From NCBI RefSeq assembly GCF_000179915.2, contig NC_014963.1, forward strand, positions 310,001 through 374,000: a stretch of DNA of 64,000 nucleotides, read 5' to 3'. Positions 1-10,924 of this stretch are shown piece by piece. Positions within the stretch are counted from its first letter, which is position 1, and each line of letters begins with the position of its first letter. This DNA is from Terriglobus saanensis SP1PR4. GTDB taxonomy: Bacteria; Acidobacteriota; Terriglobia; Terriglobales; Acidobacteriaceae. Both the position numbers and the translations under genes were made by a program. Below the pieces are notes generated by a model. That model was not told the DNA's origin. It saw only the letters and a list, made by a program, of their open reading frames with translations, and did not search any database.

Positions 1-168
1 ACGAGGCCCATCGTTCTCATCGCAGGGCCCTCGTTGGAGGTCTGTGACGATGCGGATTACATCCTGGAGTTCTACACTCCGGAGGCCTTGCTCGAACTCA
101 TCCGCAAGATCTGCCCTGCGGACGCCTCCGCGATTGCGGCGCGCACCCTCGAGCTGGAAAACCTGTAG
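1..168 (+). CDS. 3' end of a receiver-like (response-regulator fold) protein, partial
   Basis: The window opens inside a reading frame that ends with TAG at 166-168. The 55 visible residues look like the last part of a CheY-type receiver domain: a beta-strand near PIVLIAG, then ADYILEFYTPEALLELI, which resembles the last strand and final helix of receiver domains. The usual Lys-Pro after the last strand is replaced by Glu-Phe-Tyr, so the domain may be degenerate. The stop codon directly abuts the stop codon of the convergent ligA gene. The N-terminus lies outside the window, so the full domain layout is unknown. Confidence 0.55.
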   Translation, partial: TRPIVLIAGPSLEVCDDADYILEFYTPEALLELIRKICPADASAIAARTLELENL

Positions 169-3380
<3,212 letters not shown>

Positions 3381-3422
3381 TTCCTTGACCCGGCCCTTTT
3401 CGACGCCGACAATCAGAGATAC

Positions 3423-3986
3423 ATGGTCGCCTACCTCGTTCTCGTCCTTGCAGCGCTCAGCCGCTGCCTCCCTCACTGGATGCATACCGCCAGCTACGGC
3501 TTCACGGCAGTCGGCGCGGGGATGCTCTTCTTCGGTTCACGGCTGCAGGCCCGCAGCCGCTGGCAGGCGATTGTGGCCGTGCTCGCCATGGCCGCGACGG
3601 ACTACTACCTCACGGTCTATGTCTACAGCTTTCCCTTTGCGATCTCCTCTTACGTGTTTACCTGGGTCTGGTACGCCGCCTTGGTGCTCTTCGCGTCGGC
3701 GTTTCTAGGGAGCAAGCGCACTGCCGTCCGCGTAACCGCAGCGGCACTCTTCTCGGCAACTGGATTCTTTGTCTGGAATAACGGCGCGGTCTGGCTCGGT
3801 AGTCATATGTATCCGCACACGCTCGCGGGTCTGGAAGCCTGCTACGCCATGGGTCTGCCGTTCTACCGCAACGACCTCGCCTGCACGCTTCTGCTCTCCG
3901 GCGCTCTCTTCGGCCTTCCTGTGCTGGTACGGGAGATGAGCGAGATGCTCCATCGCATCGGCAGCAACGGCTCCCGACCCGCCTGA
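3423..3986 (+). CDS. Small integral membrane protein, resembles DUF6580
   Basis: The 187 residues are largely hydrophobic with about five predicted membrane helices. The opening (LVLVLAALSRCLPH), a middle PFAISSYVFTWVWY and the late EACYAMGLPFYRNDL resemble DUF6580, a family of small membrane proteins sometimes called putative transporters. That family placement is from memory of sequence character and is moderate. It lies 42 bases after the hydrolase-like gene on the same strand, so the two may be co-transcribed. No function can be assigned. Confidence 0.7.
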   Translation: MVAYLVLVLAALSRCLPHWMHTASYGFTAVGAGMLFFGSRLQARSRWQAIVAVLAMAATDYYLTVYVYSFPFAISSYVFTWVWYAALVLFASAFLGSKRTAVRVTAAALFSATGFFVWNNGAVWLGSHMYPHTLAGLEACYAMGLPFYRNDLACTLLLSGALFGLPVLVREMSEMLHRIGSNGSRPA

Positions 3987-4140
3987 ACGAAAAATATTCC
4001 GCTACTTAAATAATCGTGTGCGTGAGTACCGCATGACCCGGCTCTTCCTCAAGCGCCGGGTCAACTTCGTACGTCCTTCCCGTAAATCAAGTATCAGAAG
4101 TTATCCCGCGTGGGAATAAATAGAGAGCCTGCGGGGTTCT

Positions 4141-4198
4141 GTCTACGTTAGACAACTGAGGCTGCGAGGAAGATAACAGCCAGTCTTATACGACTGGC
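4141..4198. promoter_or_regulatory. Two short inverted repeats upstream of the secreted propeller gene
   Basis: The 254-base gap before the gene at 4241 holds two perfect inverted repeats. At 4141-4153 five-base arms GTCTA/TAGAC flank CGT. At 4179-4198 seven-base arms GCCAGTC/GACTGGC flank a six-base loop. They could be regulator binding sites or a 5'-leader hairpin. No regulator can be named. Confidence 0.4.
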
Positions 4199-4240
4199 GT
4201 TAACGACTTTGTGCGTCCAGATTTCATGCTGGAGCTACGA

Positions 4241-5905
4241 ATGATGATCAAAAAAATCGATGCGCTTTCCACGGTGGTGGAGCGTTTGCAACAGAAACTC
4301 TATAAGTTCGACCAGAAGAAGCTGCGGAACAAGCACGTTCTTTCTCTCTCTCTCGCCGCGCTCACTGCGGCTTCCTCTTTCGCTCAAACAAGTTCGTTTA
4401 CCCAGACCAATATCATCTCCTCTGATAGCTCCATCCCTGCGGCCAAGACCGACTCCCGACTGATCAATCCCTGGGGCCTTGCGATTGGGAAGGCATTCTG
4501 GATCGACTCCCCCGTCAGTGGTTTTTCTCTCGTCGTTGACCCGCAAGGAAACCCGCAACCACCCTTGGCCGTGGCCGTTCCCCCACCCGCATCAGCCGCA
4601 CCCGGCACCGCAGGACAGCCCACCGGTGTAGTCTTCAACGCCGATACCGCAAACTTCATCCTCCCGGTCAACAGCCAGTCCGCGGTGTTCCTCTTCGCCA
4701 CCCTCGGCGGCACCATCGCTGCATGGAACACGCCTCTCACGGCAGCCGTCACGGTAGCAGACAACTCTGCAGCCAAAGCCGTCTATACCGGTCTCGCCGT
4801 CGATGTAAACTCCACCGGATCGTTTCTGCTGGCTGCGAATCAGGCCAGCGGAGCCGTCGATGTATTTGATAGCAAATTCGCTCCGGCTCAACTCGCCGGT
4901 ACCTTTGCTGATCCCACATTGCCTACGGGATTTCATGCGTTCTCAGTGCATATCATCAATGGCCAGGTTTTCGTGGGTTATACCCAGATAGATCCTGCTA
5001 CAGGCAAGAGAGTGCTCGGCGCCGGCCTTGGCTTCGTCAATATCTTCGACCTCAACGGAAACTTTGTGAAGCGCGCGATCAGCAACGGAAATCTCAATGC
5101 TCCCTGGGGTATCGTTCTTGCCCCCTCTGGCTTCGGTAGCTTCAGTGGCGACCTGCTCGTCGGCAACTTCGGAGACGGTGTCATCAACGTCTACGATCCC
5201 ACCAACTTTACCCTGATCGGTCAGGTACAGGACTCCAAGGGAAATGTTCTCGTCAACTCCGGCCTCTGGGATCTCGTCTTCGGCGCTAAAGGCGTTGGCG
5301 ACCCCAATACCCTCTTCTTCGCAGCGGGCGTGAACGCTACCAAAGGCGGCCTCTTCGGTTCCATCGCCGTCGCCGCTCCGCCTGCAGGCAGCGGAGACTT
5401 CACTCTGGCCGCCGCTACACCGACCGTTTCGGTCACTGCGGGACAAAGCGCTACGGTGAGCCTCTCGCTTGCCGGAACGAACGGTTTCACCGGTGCGATC
5501 GCGCTTTCGTGCTCGGGTCTGCCGACAGGCGATAACTGCACCTTCAACCCTGCAAGCGTTACCCTCTCGGGAACCGCGGCAGCGACCGACGTGGTCACCA
5601 TCACCACCGCCCCCCATCAAGCGTCCATCGCAGCGCCGCACCGCAATGGAAAGAGTCCGTTCTCTGGAATCGCTCTGGCCTTTGCCGGTCCCCTCGGTAT
5701 GCTCGCGCTCGTCGGTCTTCGCCGCCGTTCCGCAAGTCTTCGTGGAGCTGTGCTCGTGATTGCAATGTCGTTCCTATCTTTCGGAATGATTGGTTGTGGC
5801 GATGATTCATCCCACCCTACAGCGCCAGTCACCACGCAAGTCATGATCAACGCCACTGCTGGCGGCACAACGCACAGCATCCCTGTTACGCTTACCGTCA
5901 ACTAA
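4241..5905 (+). CDS. Secreted TIGR03118-type beta-propeller protein with C-terminal membrane anchor
   Basis: I start at ATG 4241, where GGAG sits six bases upstream. The 554-residue product has a hydrophobic signal-like segment ending near SSFAQ. It then matches the TIGR03118 pattern (RLINPWGLAIG, TGVVFNADTANFILP, AAWNTPLTAAVTVADNS, NAPWGIVLAP, GDLLVGNFGDGVINVYDP), a predicted exported six-bladed propeller. After about residue 390 comes a Thr/Ser-rich Ig-like stretch, then a hydrophobic segment followed by LRRRSAS and a second one ending FGMIGCGDDS. That tail resembles a sorting or anchoring region seen in many acidobacterial secreted proteins. The biochemical role is unknown. A strong hairpin terminator follows. 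Confidence 0.8.
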   Translation: MMIKKIDALSTVVERLQQKLYKFDQKKLRNKHVLSLSLAALTAASSFAQTSSFTQTNIISSDSSIPAAKTDSRLINPWGLAIGKAFWIDSPVSGFSLVVDPQGNPQPPLAVAVPPPASAAPGTAGQPTGVVFNADTANFILPVNSQSAVFLFATLGGTIAAWNTPLTAAVTVADNSAAKAVYTGLAVDVNSTGSFLLAANQASGAVDVFDSKFAPAQLAGTFADPTLPTGFHAFSVHIINGQVFVGYTQIDPATGKRVLGAGLGFVNIFDLNGNFVKRAISNGNLNAPWGIVLAPSGFGSFSGDLLVGNFGDGVINVYDPTNFTLIGQVQDSKGNVLVNSGLWDLVFGAKGVGDPNTLFFAAGVNATKGGLFGSIAVAAPPAGSGDFTLAAATPTVSVTAGQSATVSLSLAGTNGFTGAIALSCSGLPTGDNCTFNPASVTLSGTAAATDVVTITTAPHQASIAAPHRNGKSPFSGIALAFAGPLGMLALVGLRRRSASLRGAVLVIAMSFLSFGMIGCGDDSSHPTAPVTTQVMINATAGGTTHSIPVTLTVN

Positions 5906-5921
5906 AAGTTGCTACGCCGAG

Positions 5922-5971
5922 ACAGCATCGTGCGATGGTCCGCAATTGAACCATTTCACGATGCTGTTTTG
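5922..5971 (+). terminator. Rho-independent terminator of the propeller gene
   Basis: Arms ACAGCATCGTG (5922-5932) and CACGATGCTGT (5957-5967) are perfectly complementary. An inner ATGGT/ACCAT pair extends the stem across a small internal mismatch. The distal arm runs into TTTT. It sits 17 bases after the stop codon. Confidence 0.8.
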
Positions 5972-5998
5972 TCTTAATGAGATTGCTTGTTCTACAGG

Positions 5999-6673
5999 CT
6001 AGAGCTTCGAAACTTCTACTGAGTCTTCCTCTACCGGAAACTCCGTCTCACTCCGCCCGGAAAACAGCTTCCGCATGATCCAGACCGTCAGCCCCACCAG
6101 TAGAACCCCCGCTACCGTCCACATCACCGCCGCATGTTCATGCAGGCCAAGGCGGAACTCCCGCAGGAGTGCCGGTCCAAACGTGAGGAAGAGGATCGAG
6201 CAGACCAGGAACTGGACCAGCTTTCCCAGAAAGATCGCTGTCGCAAACGGCAGCGGCTTCATCTCGAAGACGCCCGCTGCAAACTCAAAGAGCTTGATCG
6301 GTGTCGGCGGAGGCAACATCGCCGGGATCATGATCGCCAGGAACTCCTGCTTTTCGAACCGGTCGCGCATCCGCTCATACCGCTGGCGATTGATTCGCTT
6401 CAGTAGAAACAGCTCTCCACCCGCGCGACCTACAAAGTAGGGCACCAGGCTTCCGATACACGAAGCCAGCGCGGCGACCAGGCAGTACAGGACAAACCGT
6501 CCATGGTTTCCCTGCACATAGATCAGGACCGTGCCATCCATGGACGTAGGCAGAGGAATCAGCGCGGCATCCACGAAAGATAGTCCGGCCAGCCCCCAGA
6601 TACCTAGCGGCTTCATCGTCGCCATGATCACCAGGCTCGACTTTTTCAGAAATACGATCGGATGCAGTTTCAC
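5999..6673 (-). CDS. DedA/VTT-family inner membrane protein
   Basis: The 224-residue protein has about five hydrophobic segments and features of the VTT (SNARE-associated, DedA/YqaA) family: an early IPLPTSMDGTVLIYV, then GSLVPYFVGRAGGE, and a proline-rich membrane hairpin PAMLPPPTPIKLFEFAAGVF. Family members are thought to act as lipid flippases or proton-dependent transporters that support envelope integrity; the exact substrate is not predictable. The gene lies only 20 bases after the mogA-type gene on the same strand, so the pair is probably one operon. Confidence 0.82.
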   Translation of the reverse strand: MKLHPIVFLKKSSLVIMATMKPLGIWGLAGLSFVDAALIPLPTSMDGTVLIYVQGNHGRFVLYCLVAALASCIGSLVPYFVGRAGGELFLLKRINRQRYERMRDRFEKQEFLAIMIPAMLPPPTPIKLFEFAAGVFEMKPLPFATAIFLGKLVQFLVCSILFLTFGPALLREFRLGLHEHAAVMWTVAGVLLVGLTVWIMRKLFSGRSETEFPVEEDSVEVSKL

Positions 6674-6693
6674 TGGGAGCTTTTCACCGTAGC

Positions 6694-7278
6694 CTACGAT
6701 TCTAACGGCTCGGCATGCTCTGTTTTGCCCGCCAGAAGGTCAAGCGCATGGGGAACCAGCGGTAACACCGTCCGCAAGGACGCCACCGCGCCCGCCGGAT
6801 TTCCAGGCAAATTCAAAATCAGCGTTTGTTTGACTGTCCCACACACACCGCGCGAAAGCGCCGCCAACGGCGTCTGTTTTGCCCCGTCCAGCCGCATTAA
6901 TTCGCTCAGTCCGGGCACCATCCGCGTGCAGACCTCCATGGTCGCCTCGGGGGTAACGTCGCGCGGGGCCAAACCGGTCCCGCCAGTGGTTACCACTAGG
7001 CTGGCGCTCTTTGCGGAGGCACGCAGTGCCGCCGCGATCGTCGGGATCTCGTCCGGAACGACCACCGTGCATACCACGGTAAAGCCGGATTCGGTCAGCA
7101 AACGGGCCAGAAGGGGGCCGCTTCCGTCCACACGTGTGCCCTGAAAGCACCCATCGGAGACCGTAATCACTGCTGCCGTTCGTAGAAGAGGCTCACCCAC
7201 CGCATGATTGTACGGTTCTGGGACATGAAAATGAGAGAATGAAGAGACGCTGCTCCGTAGCGAAACCCTTGCACTCAT
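6694..7278 (-). CDS. MogA/MoaB-family molybdenum cofactor biosynthesis protein
   Basis: MogA and MoaB bind molybdopterin; MogA adenylylates it before molybdate insertion. The product shows AAVITVSDGC, the phosphate-binding VVTTGGTGLAPRDVTPEA, and LILNLPGNPAGAVASL, all hallmark motifs of the fold. I start at ATG 7278 (194 residues). An upstream in-frame ATG at 7308 would overlap the divergent gene at 7301 and adds residues with no family similarity. The roughly 25 residues before the core are also unusual for MogA. No other molybdenum cofactor genes are visible. MogA and MoaB cannot be told apart here. Confidence 0.85.
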   Translation of the reverse strand: MSARVSLRSSVSSFSHFHVPEPYNHAVGEPLLRTAAVITVSDGCFQGTRVDGSGPLLARLLTESGFTVVCTVVVPDEIPTIAAALRASAKSASLVVTTGGTGLAPRDVTPEATMEVCTRMVPGLSELMRLDGAKQTPLAALSRGVCGTVKQTLILNLPGNPAGAVASLRTVLPLVPHALDLLAGKTEHAEPLES

Positions 7279-7300
7279 TTCAGAGTCTTTAACTTCATAG

Positions 7301-8326
7301 ATGTCCATACTGCAAACGCCATCCGAGCGCGATCCCAAGAAGCCCGAAGTTCCTCTTCCCTCGCGCTACAGCGATTTGGAGCACCATGAACTGATCTATC
7401 TGCTCGACGAGGTGGATGATGAGCGTGCACGCGCCCGTTTCCGCGAGTCCGTCTACATCTCCTTTATCGTCTGGCTGCTCCTGCTCGGCCTCATCGTCTA
7501 TGGTCCCGTATATCTCTGGCATACGCCGCGCCTTCTGGCGGTCACACCGGACGAAAAACACCACCCCAGCATGACGTACCTCGATATTCCCAAGGATCTC
7601 GCGCGCAGGACGCCGCCACCACGGCCGACGCCGAACGTCTCCGAGCGCAGCCAGCAGTCGCAGAGCCCGACGCCTTCGCCCGCTCCGGCCATGCCGAAAC
7701 AGGGACGTCCCTCACCTCCCGCACAGCAGCCGACGCCGACACCCGCTCCCCAGCAACAGGCTGCTCCACAGCAGCAGGCGCCGCAACCCCAACAGCCGCA
7801 GCGTTCCTCTCCTGTCCAATCTCGTCAGGCGCCCCTTGTGGACAGCCCCACCCCCGCGCCCACCAAGCCCAGCTTCGCCACGGGCGGAAGCGCAGGTTCC
7901 CAGATCGCACAGGCTACGCGCGGCGCGCGGGGTGGTGGAGACTCCGGCAACTACGGCAACGGTCCACAGCGCTCCGGCGGCGCAGCCATGGGTACGCAGA
8001 TCCTTTCGGACATGCAGGGCGTCGACTTCAGCAAGTACCTTGCCCGCCTTCTGGCGGATGTAAAACGCAACTGGCTTCCGCTCATCCCGGAAGAGTGCCG
8101 CCCTCCGCTCAGCAAACAGGGCATCACCGGCGTCCGCTTCACCATCGCCAAAGACGGCAGCATCAGTGGCATGAATCTCGACTATTCCACGCATGACGAC
8201 GCCATCAACCGCGCTGGTTGGGGATCGATCAAAGCGCTGGGATCCGCGCAGCCTCTTCCGCCGGAGTTCCACGGGCCTAACCTCGAACTCCGCATCGAGT
8301 TCCGTATCAACAAGGACCCTCAGTAG
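7301..8326 (+). CDS. TonB-like energy transducer protein
   Basis: The 341-residue protein has a cytoplasmic N-terminus, one membrane helix (about residues 52-68, FIVWLLLLGLIVYGPVYLW), a long Pro/Gln-rich periplasmic stretch (about residues 100-195) and a C-terminal domain with GVRFTIAKDGSISGMNLDY, the typical TonB C-terminal strand pattern. TonB proteins pass energy from ExbB/ExbD to outer-membrane receptors. No exbB or exbD is in the window, so its partner is unknown. A one-base gap separates it from the next small gene, and miaA follows, suggesting one transcript. Confidence 0.78.
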   Translation: MSILQTPSERDPKKPEVPLPSRYSDLEHHELIYLLDEVDDERARARFRESVYISFIVWLLLLGLIVYGPVYLWHTPRLLAVTPDEKHHPSMTYLDIPKDLARRTPPPRPTPNVSERSQQSQSPTPSPAPAMPKQGRPSPPAQQPTPTPAPQQQAAPQQQAPQPQQPQRSSPVQSRQAPLVDSPTPAPTKPSFATGGSAGSQIAQATRGARGGGDSGNYGNGPQRSGGAAMGTQILSDMQGVDFSKYLARLLADVKRNWLPLIPEECRPPLSKQGITGVRFTIAKDGSISGMNLDYSTHDDAINRAGWGSIKALGSAQPLPPEFHGPNLELRIEFRINKDPQ

Positions 8327-8327
8327 C

Positions 8328-8483
8328 ATGGGGACGCCGCGTGAAGGCGCAGAACGCATACGCCAGGAACGCACGCGCCAGGTCCGTGGACTTCTCATTC
8401 TGCTCGCATTCATTCTTCTGGGGACGGTCCTGCACGTTGGTGTCCGCAACGTCTTCCTCCCCGGCTGGTGGAGAGTCCGGTGA
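8328..8483 (+). CDS. Small single-pass membrane protein between tonB-like gene and miaA
   Basis: The ATG starts one base after the stop of the TonB-like gene, and the frame ends with TGA overlapping the GTG start of miaA. The 51-residue product has a basic N-terminus (REGAERIRQERTRQVR) and one hydrophobic helix (GLLILLAFILLGTVLHVGV). I do not recognise the family. Tight packing on both sides and a membrane-protein composition favour a real gene that is translationally coupled to its neighbours. Confidence 0.6.
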   Translation: MGTPREGAERIRQERTRQVRGLLILLAFILLGTVLHVGVRNVFLPGWWRVR

Positions 8484-9400
8484 GCGATCCCCTCCTTCTA
8501 GCCATCGTTGGCCCCACCGGAAGCGGTAAAACTGCCCTCTCGCTGGCCCTGGCTGAAGAACTGAACGGCGAAATCGTCTCCTGCGACTCCGTCTCCATCT
8601 ATCGCGGTATGGAGATCGGTTCCGCCAAACCCACTGCAGCGGAACGCGCACGCATCCCGCACCACATGCTCGACGTCGCCGACCCCAGCGAGGCTTACAC
8701 CGCAGGCGACTACAGCCGCGCCGGACGCGAGGTCCTCGCCGACCTCCACTCACGGGGCAAAACTCCCATCGTTGCCGGAGGTACGGGTCTTTACCTGCGC
8801 GCTCTGCTCGATGGCCTCAGCCCCGTTCCGCCGCGCGACGAAGAGCTGCGCAAACGTCTTCGCCATTCCGTCCAGCGTCATGGCGATGCGCATCTCCACA
8901 GCCTGCTCAGCCGCATCGACCCGAAGGCGGCGGCACGCATCCATGCGAACGATCAGTCGAAGCTCCTCCGCGCCGTTGAAATCTCTCTGCTCGAACGCCG
9001 CCCCCTCAGCGCACAGTTCCACGCCGCCCCTCCGGAGCCGCTCAAAGAATTTCGCATCGTGAAAATTGGTCTTACGCCGCCCCGCGCCATCCTGTACCAG
9101 CGCCTCGACACGCGCGCGGCGGAGATGTTCACGAACGGCCTCGTAGAAGAGACGCGCTCTCTAATTGCCCGTTATGGGAAGGACTGCCGCGCCCTCACCT
9201 CGCTCGGCTACACCCAGGCTGTTGCAGAAATCAACGGCACATTGACGCACGAGCAGGCCGTTGCTTCCGCCCAGCAGGGCCACCGTAACTACGCCAAGCG
9301 GCAACTCACCTGGTTCCGGGCGGAGCCTGATATCCACTGGATCGAAGACTTCGGTGCACCGTCGCTGAAGCGGGCGGCGGAAATCATCCAGTCCCTATGA
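8480..9400 (+). CDS. miaA: tRNA dimethylallyltransferase MiaA
   Basis: MiaA adds a dimethylallyl group to N6 of A37 in tRNAs reading UNN codons. The protein has the P-loop GPTGSGKTALS, then CDSVSIYRGMEIGSAKP, HHMLDV, GGTGLYLRALL and the C-terminal LGYTQA segment. I start at GTG 8480, which overlaps the preceding TGA in a GTGA arrangement and has GGAG six bases upstream; GTG 8468 is an alternative that adds four residues. The length of about 306 residues is normal. It is last in the run starting at 7301. Confidence 0.95.
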   Translation: MSDPLLLAIVGPTGSGKTALSLALAEELNGEIVSCDSVSIYRGMEIGSAKPTAAERARIPHHMLDVADPSEAYTAGDYSRAGREVLADLHSRGKTPIVAGGTGLYLRALLDGLSPVPPRDEELRKRLRHSVQRHGDAHLHSLLSRIDPKAAARIHANDQSKLLRAVEISLLERRPLSAQFHAAPPEPLKEFRIVKIGLTPPRAILYQRLDTRAAEMFTNGLVEETRSLIARYGKDCRALTSLGYTQAVAEINGTLTHEQAVASAQQGHRNYAKRQLTWFRAEPDIHWIEDFGAPSLKRAAEIIQSL

Positions 9401-9464
9401 TGGACGAGACGAATTACAGGACCGCCACTTCCTGAACTGGCGGTCGCAGCGTTACGATAGCGAA

Positions 9465-9641
9465 ATGGCATCCAGCGAAATTATTTTCGAAGTCGTCGAC
9501 AGTCTGGACGGAGGCTTCGAGGCGCGCGCGCTGCAGGCCGCCATTTTCACTCAGGCAGAAACTATGGCCGAGCTTCGTGAAGCCGTCCGCGATGCCGTTC
9601 GCTGCCACTTCGAGGAAGAGAACGCGCCTGCACATGGATGA
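9465..9641 (+). CDS. Orphan HicB-like antitoxin-fold protein with disrupted C-terminus
   Basis: The 58-residue product begins MASSEIIFEVVDSLDGGFEARAL and continues IFTQAETMAELREAVRDAVRCHF, a good match to short HicB-like proteins. Family members usually end with a tail like RLHxVRDEVL. Here the frame stops after NAPAHG, while the +1 frame reads RLHMDDVVLGF to a stop at 9660. That suggests a small deletion or frameshift removed the native end. No HicA toxin gene is adjacent. It may be a decaying solitary antitoxin or a functional shortened form. Confidence 0.5.
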   Translation: MASSEIIFEVVDSLDGGFEARALQAAIFTQAETMAELREAVRDAVRCHFEEENAPAHG

Positions 9642-9681
9642 CGTAGTACTTGGATTCTGAAGCTAATCCATCTTCTGATTT

Positions 9682-9798
9682 GTCATCCCGTAGCGAAGCG
9701 AAGGGATCTGCTGTTGTTTTTGATTCCCATTGAAATCCATTTGTGCGCTCCGCGCGACCCCACCCTTTCGCAAAGGGCGCGAAAGAATGGGGCACAGG
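9682..9798. repeat. Dispersed palindromic repeat, copy 1 (modules A2 + A1)
   Basis: It begins with the A2 module (GTCATCCCGTAGCGAAGCG then AAGGGATCTGC) and ends with the A1 hairpin, whose arms are CCCCACCCTTTCGC and GCGAAAGAATGGGG, followed by GCAC. The GTGCCCC end (minus strand) faces the stop of the lipoprotein gene at 9848. Related copies lie at 13294, 22564, 30901, 41521, 42421 and 60021. Confidence 0.85.
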
Positions 9799-9847
9799 TT
9801 AAACAAAGAGGGGCAGCTTTCAAGCTGCCCTTTCGCATCGCAGAAGA

Positions 9848-10786
9848 TTATTCAGGAACAACACTCAAACCTTCGGTCAGACGAAACCGCACAATCGACT
9901 CCGCAGGGATATCGATATCGCGATTGCCCGTCGTTCCGGCAATCAAGGTTCCTGCACCGCCACCAGCCAGACCGCCGACCAGAAGGCCAACGCCGCCCGT
10001 AGCGATTCCGCCGATCAACATGCCCACACCGGCGCCGCCGCCGATCCATGCGGCAGAGCGCTTGCCCTTACCCTTCTTCGTGCGGGTCAGATGGCCCGTC
10101 GAAAGAGGATAGCGGTGGCCGTCGAAGGTCATCGAGGTCAGACGCAGGGAAAGGATCGAAGAACCCTTGAAGTGTCCACGTTTGTGCGCCGCGCTCACCA
10201 CACCGGCTACCGGCGTTCCACGTGGAACAATCAGGCGGCCATCGTCGCCCGTGATGCCTTCCGCCAGTGTGCCATCGAAGGGATCGCCCGCCATCGCTGT
10301 CTTCACGCTGATGTGCTGGTTCACACGGATCGCCAGAGTCGTTCCCTCGGCAATGTGGACATCCAGGGGACGAATCACGGCTGCGCCGCCCGCGACTGGC
10401 TGACCTTGTACCGGCGCGCCTGCAGCCGGTGCATTGGCCGCTGTCGTTGGAGCGGGTGCCGGAGCGGCGCCTGCATTAAAGTCCGTTCCTCCTGGAAGTG
10501 TGGAGGGATTCGCGCCTGCTGGTGTGGTCGTGGTGACGACCGAAGCTTCCTTCTGTCCTGGTGCGGGAGGACGCACAATGCTCGTAATTGTGTTGCCGCT
10601 GCGGTCGACGGAGACCACCTGCTGAGGCTGGCCGGTGGCAATCGCCTGCTGCTTCGCGGCGTCTACCGCTTTATCCTGCTTCGACTGGCAACCGCTCAGC
10701 ACCAGCATGGAAAGAACCAGCATGCCGGCCGCGGTCGAGATGCGGTGGCGCAAAGGAACTGCGGAAAGTCTGTTTTGTGTAGGCAT
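9848..10786 (-). CDS. Predicted lipoprotein with glycine-zipper-like C-terminal region
   Basis: The 312-residue protein has a signal peptide with a lipobox (LVLSGC, Cys about 33), then a Thr/Ala/Pro-rich linker (about residues 60-135). A folded region follows around DVHIAEGTTLAIRVNQHISVK and PRGTPVAGVVSAAHK. Near the end is a Gly-rich hydrophobic stretch (GGGAGVGMLIGGIATGGVG and GGLAGGGAGTLIAG) that resembles glycine-zipper segments. It is probably attached to the inner or outer membrane. The central region resembles acidobacterial proteins of unknown function. It follows pyrC on the same strand after 138 bases. Confidence 0.7.
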   Translation of the reverse strand: MPTQNRLSAVPLRHRISTAAGMLVLSMLVLSGCQSKQDKAVDAAKQQAIATGQPQQVVSVDRSGNTITSIVRPPAPGQKEASVVTTTTPAGANPSTLPGGTDFNAGAAPAPAPTTAANAPAAGAPVQGQPVAGGAAVIRPLDVHIAEGTTLAIRVNQHISVKTAMAGDPFDGTLAEGITGDDGRLIVPRGTPVAGVVSAAHKRGHFKGSSILSLRLTSMTFDGHRYPLSTGHLTRTKKGKGKRSAAWIGGGAGVGMLIGGIATGGVGLLVGGLAGGGAGTLIAGTTGNRDIDIPAESIVRFRLTEGLSVVPE

Positions 10787-10924
10787 CGTTCGTCCTCAAT
10801 CTGTCCGGCGTTCCCGGCGTGTAAATCCTGTATCCACACGCTGTGATGCACGCCGCATCGCGACAAGCTGCTTAGGCCTTCGCGAAAATGTCGCATTACG
10901 GCAGGGTTGCCGCAGACCGAACAT

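Noticed and set aside
9421-9444. Hairpin ACCGCCA/TGGCGGT after miaA as a terminator
   Set aside because: Only seven pairs with no T-run; it is not a clear terminator and could be chance.
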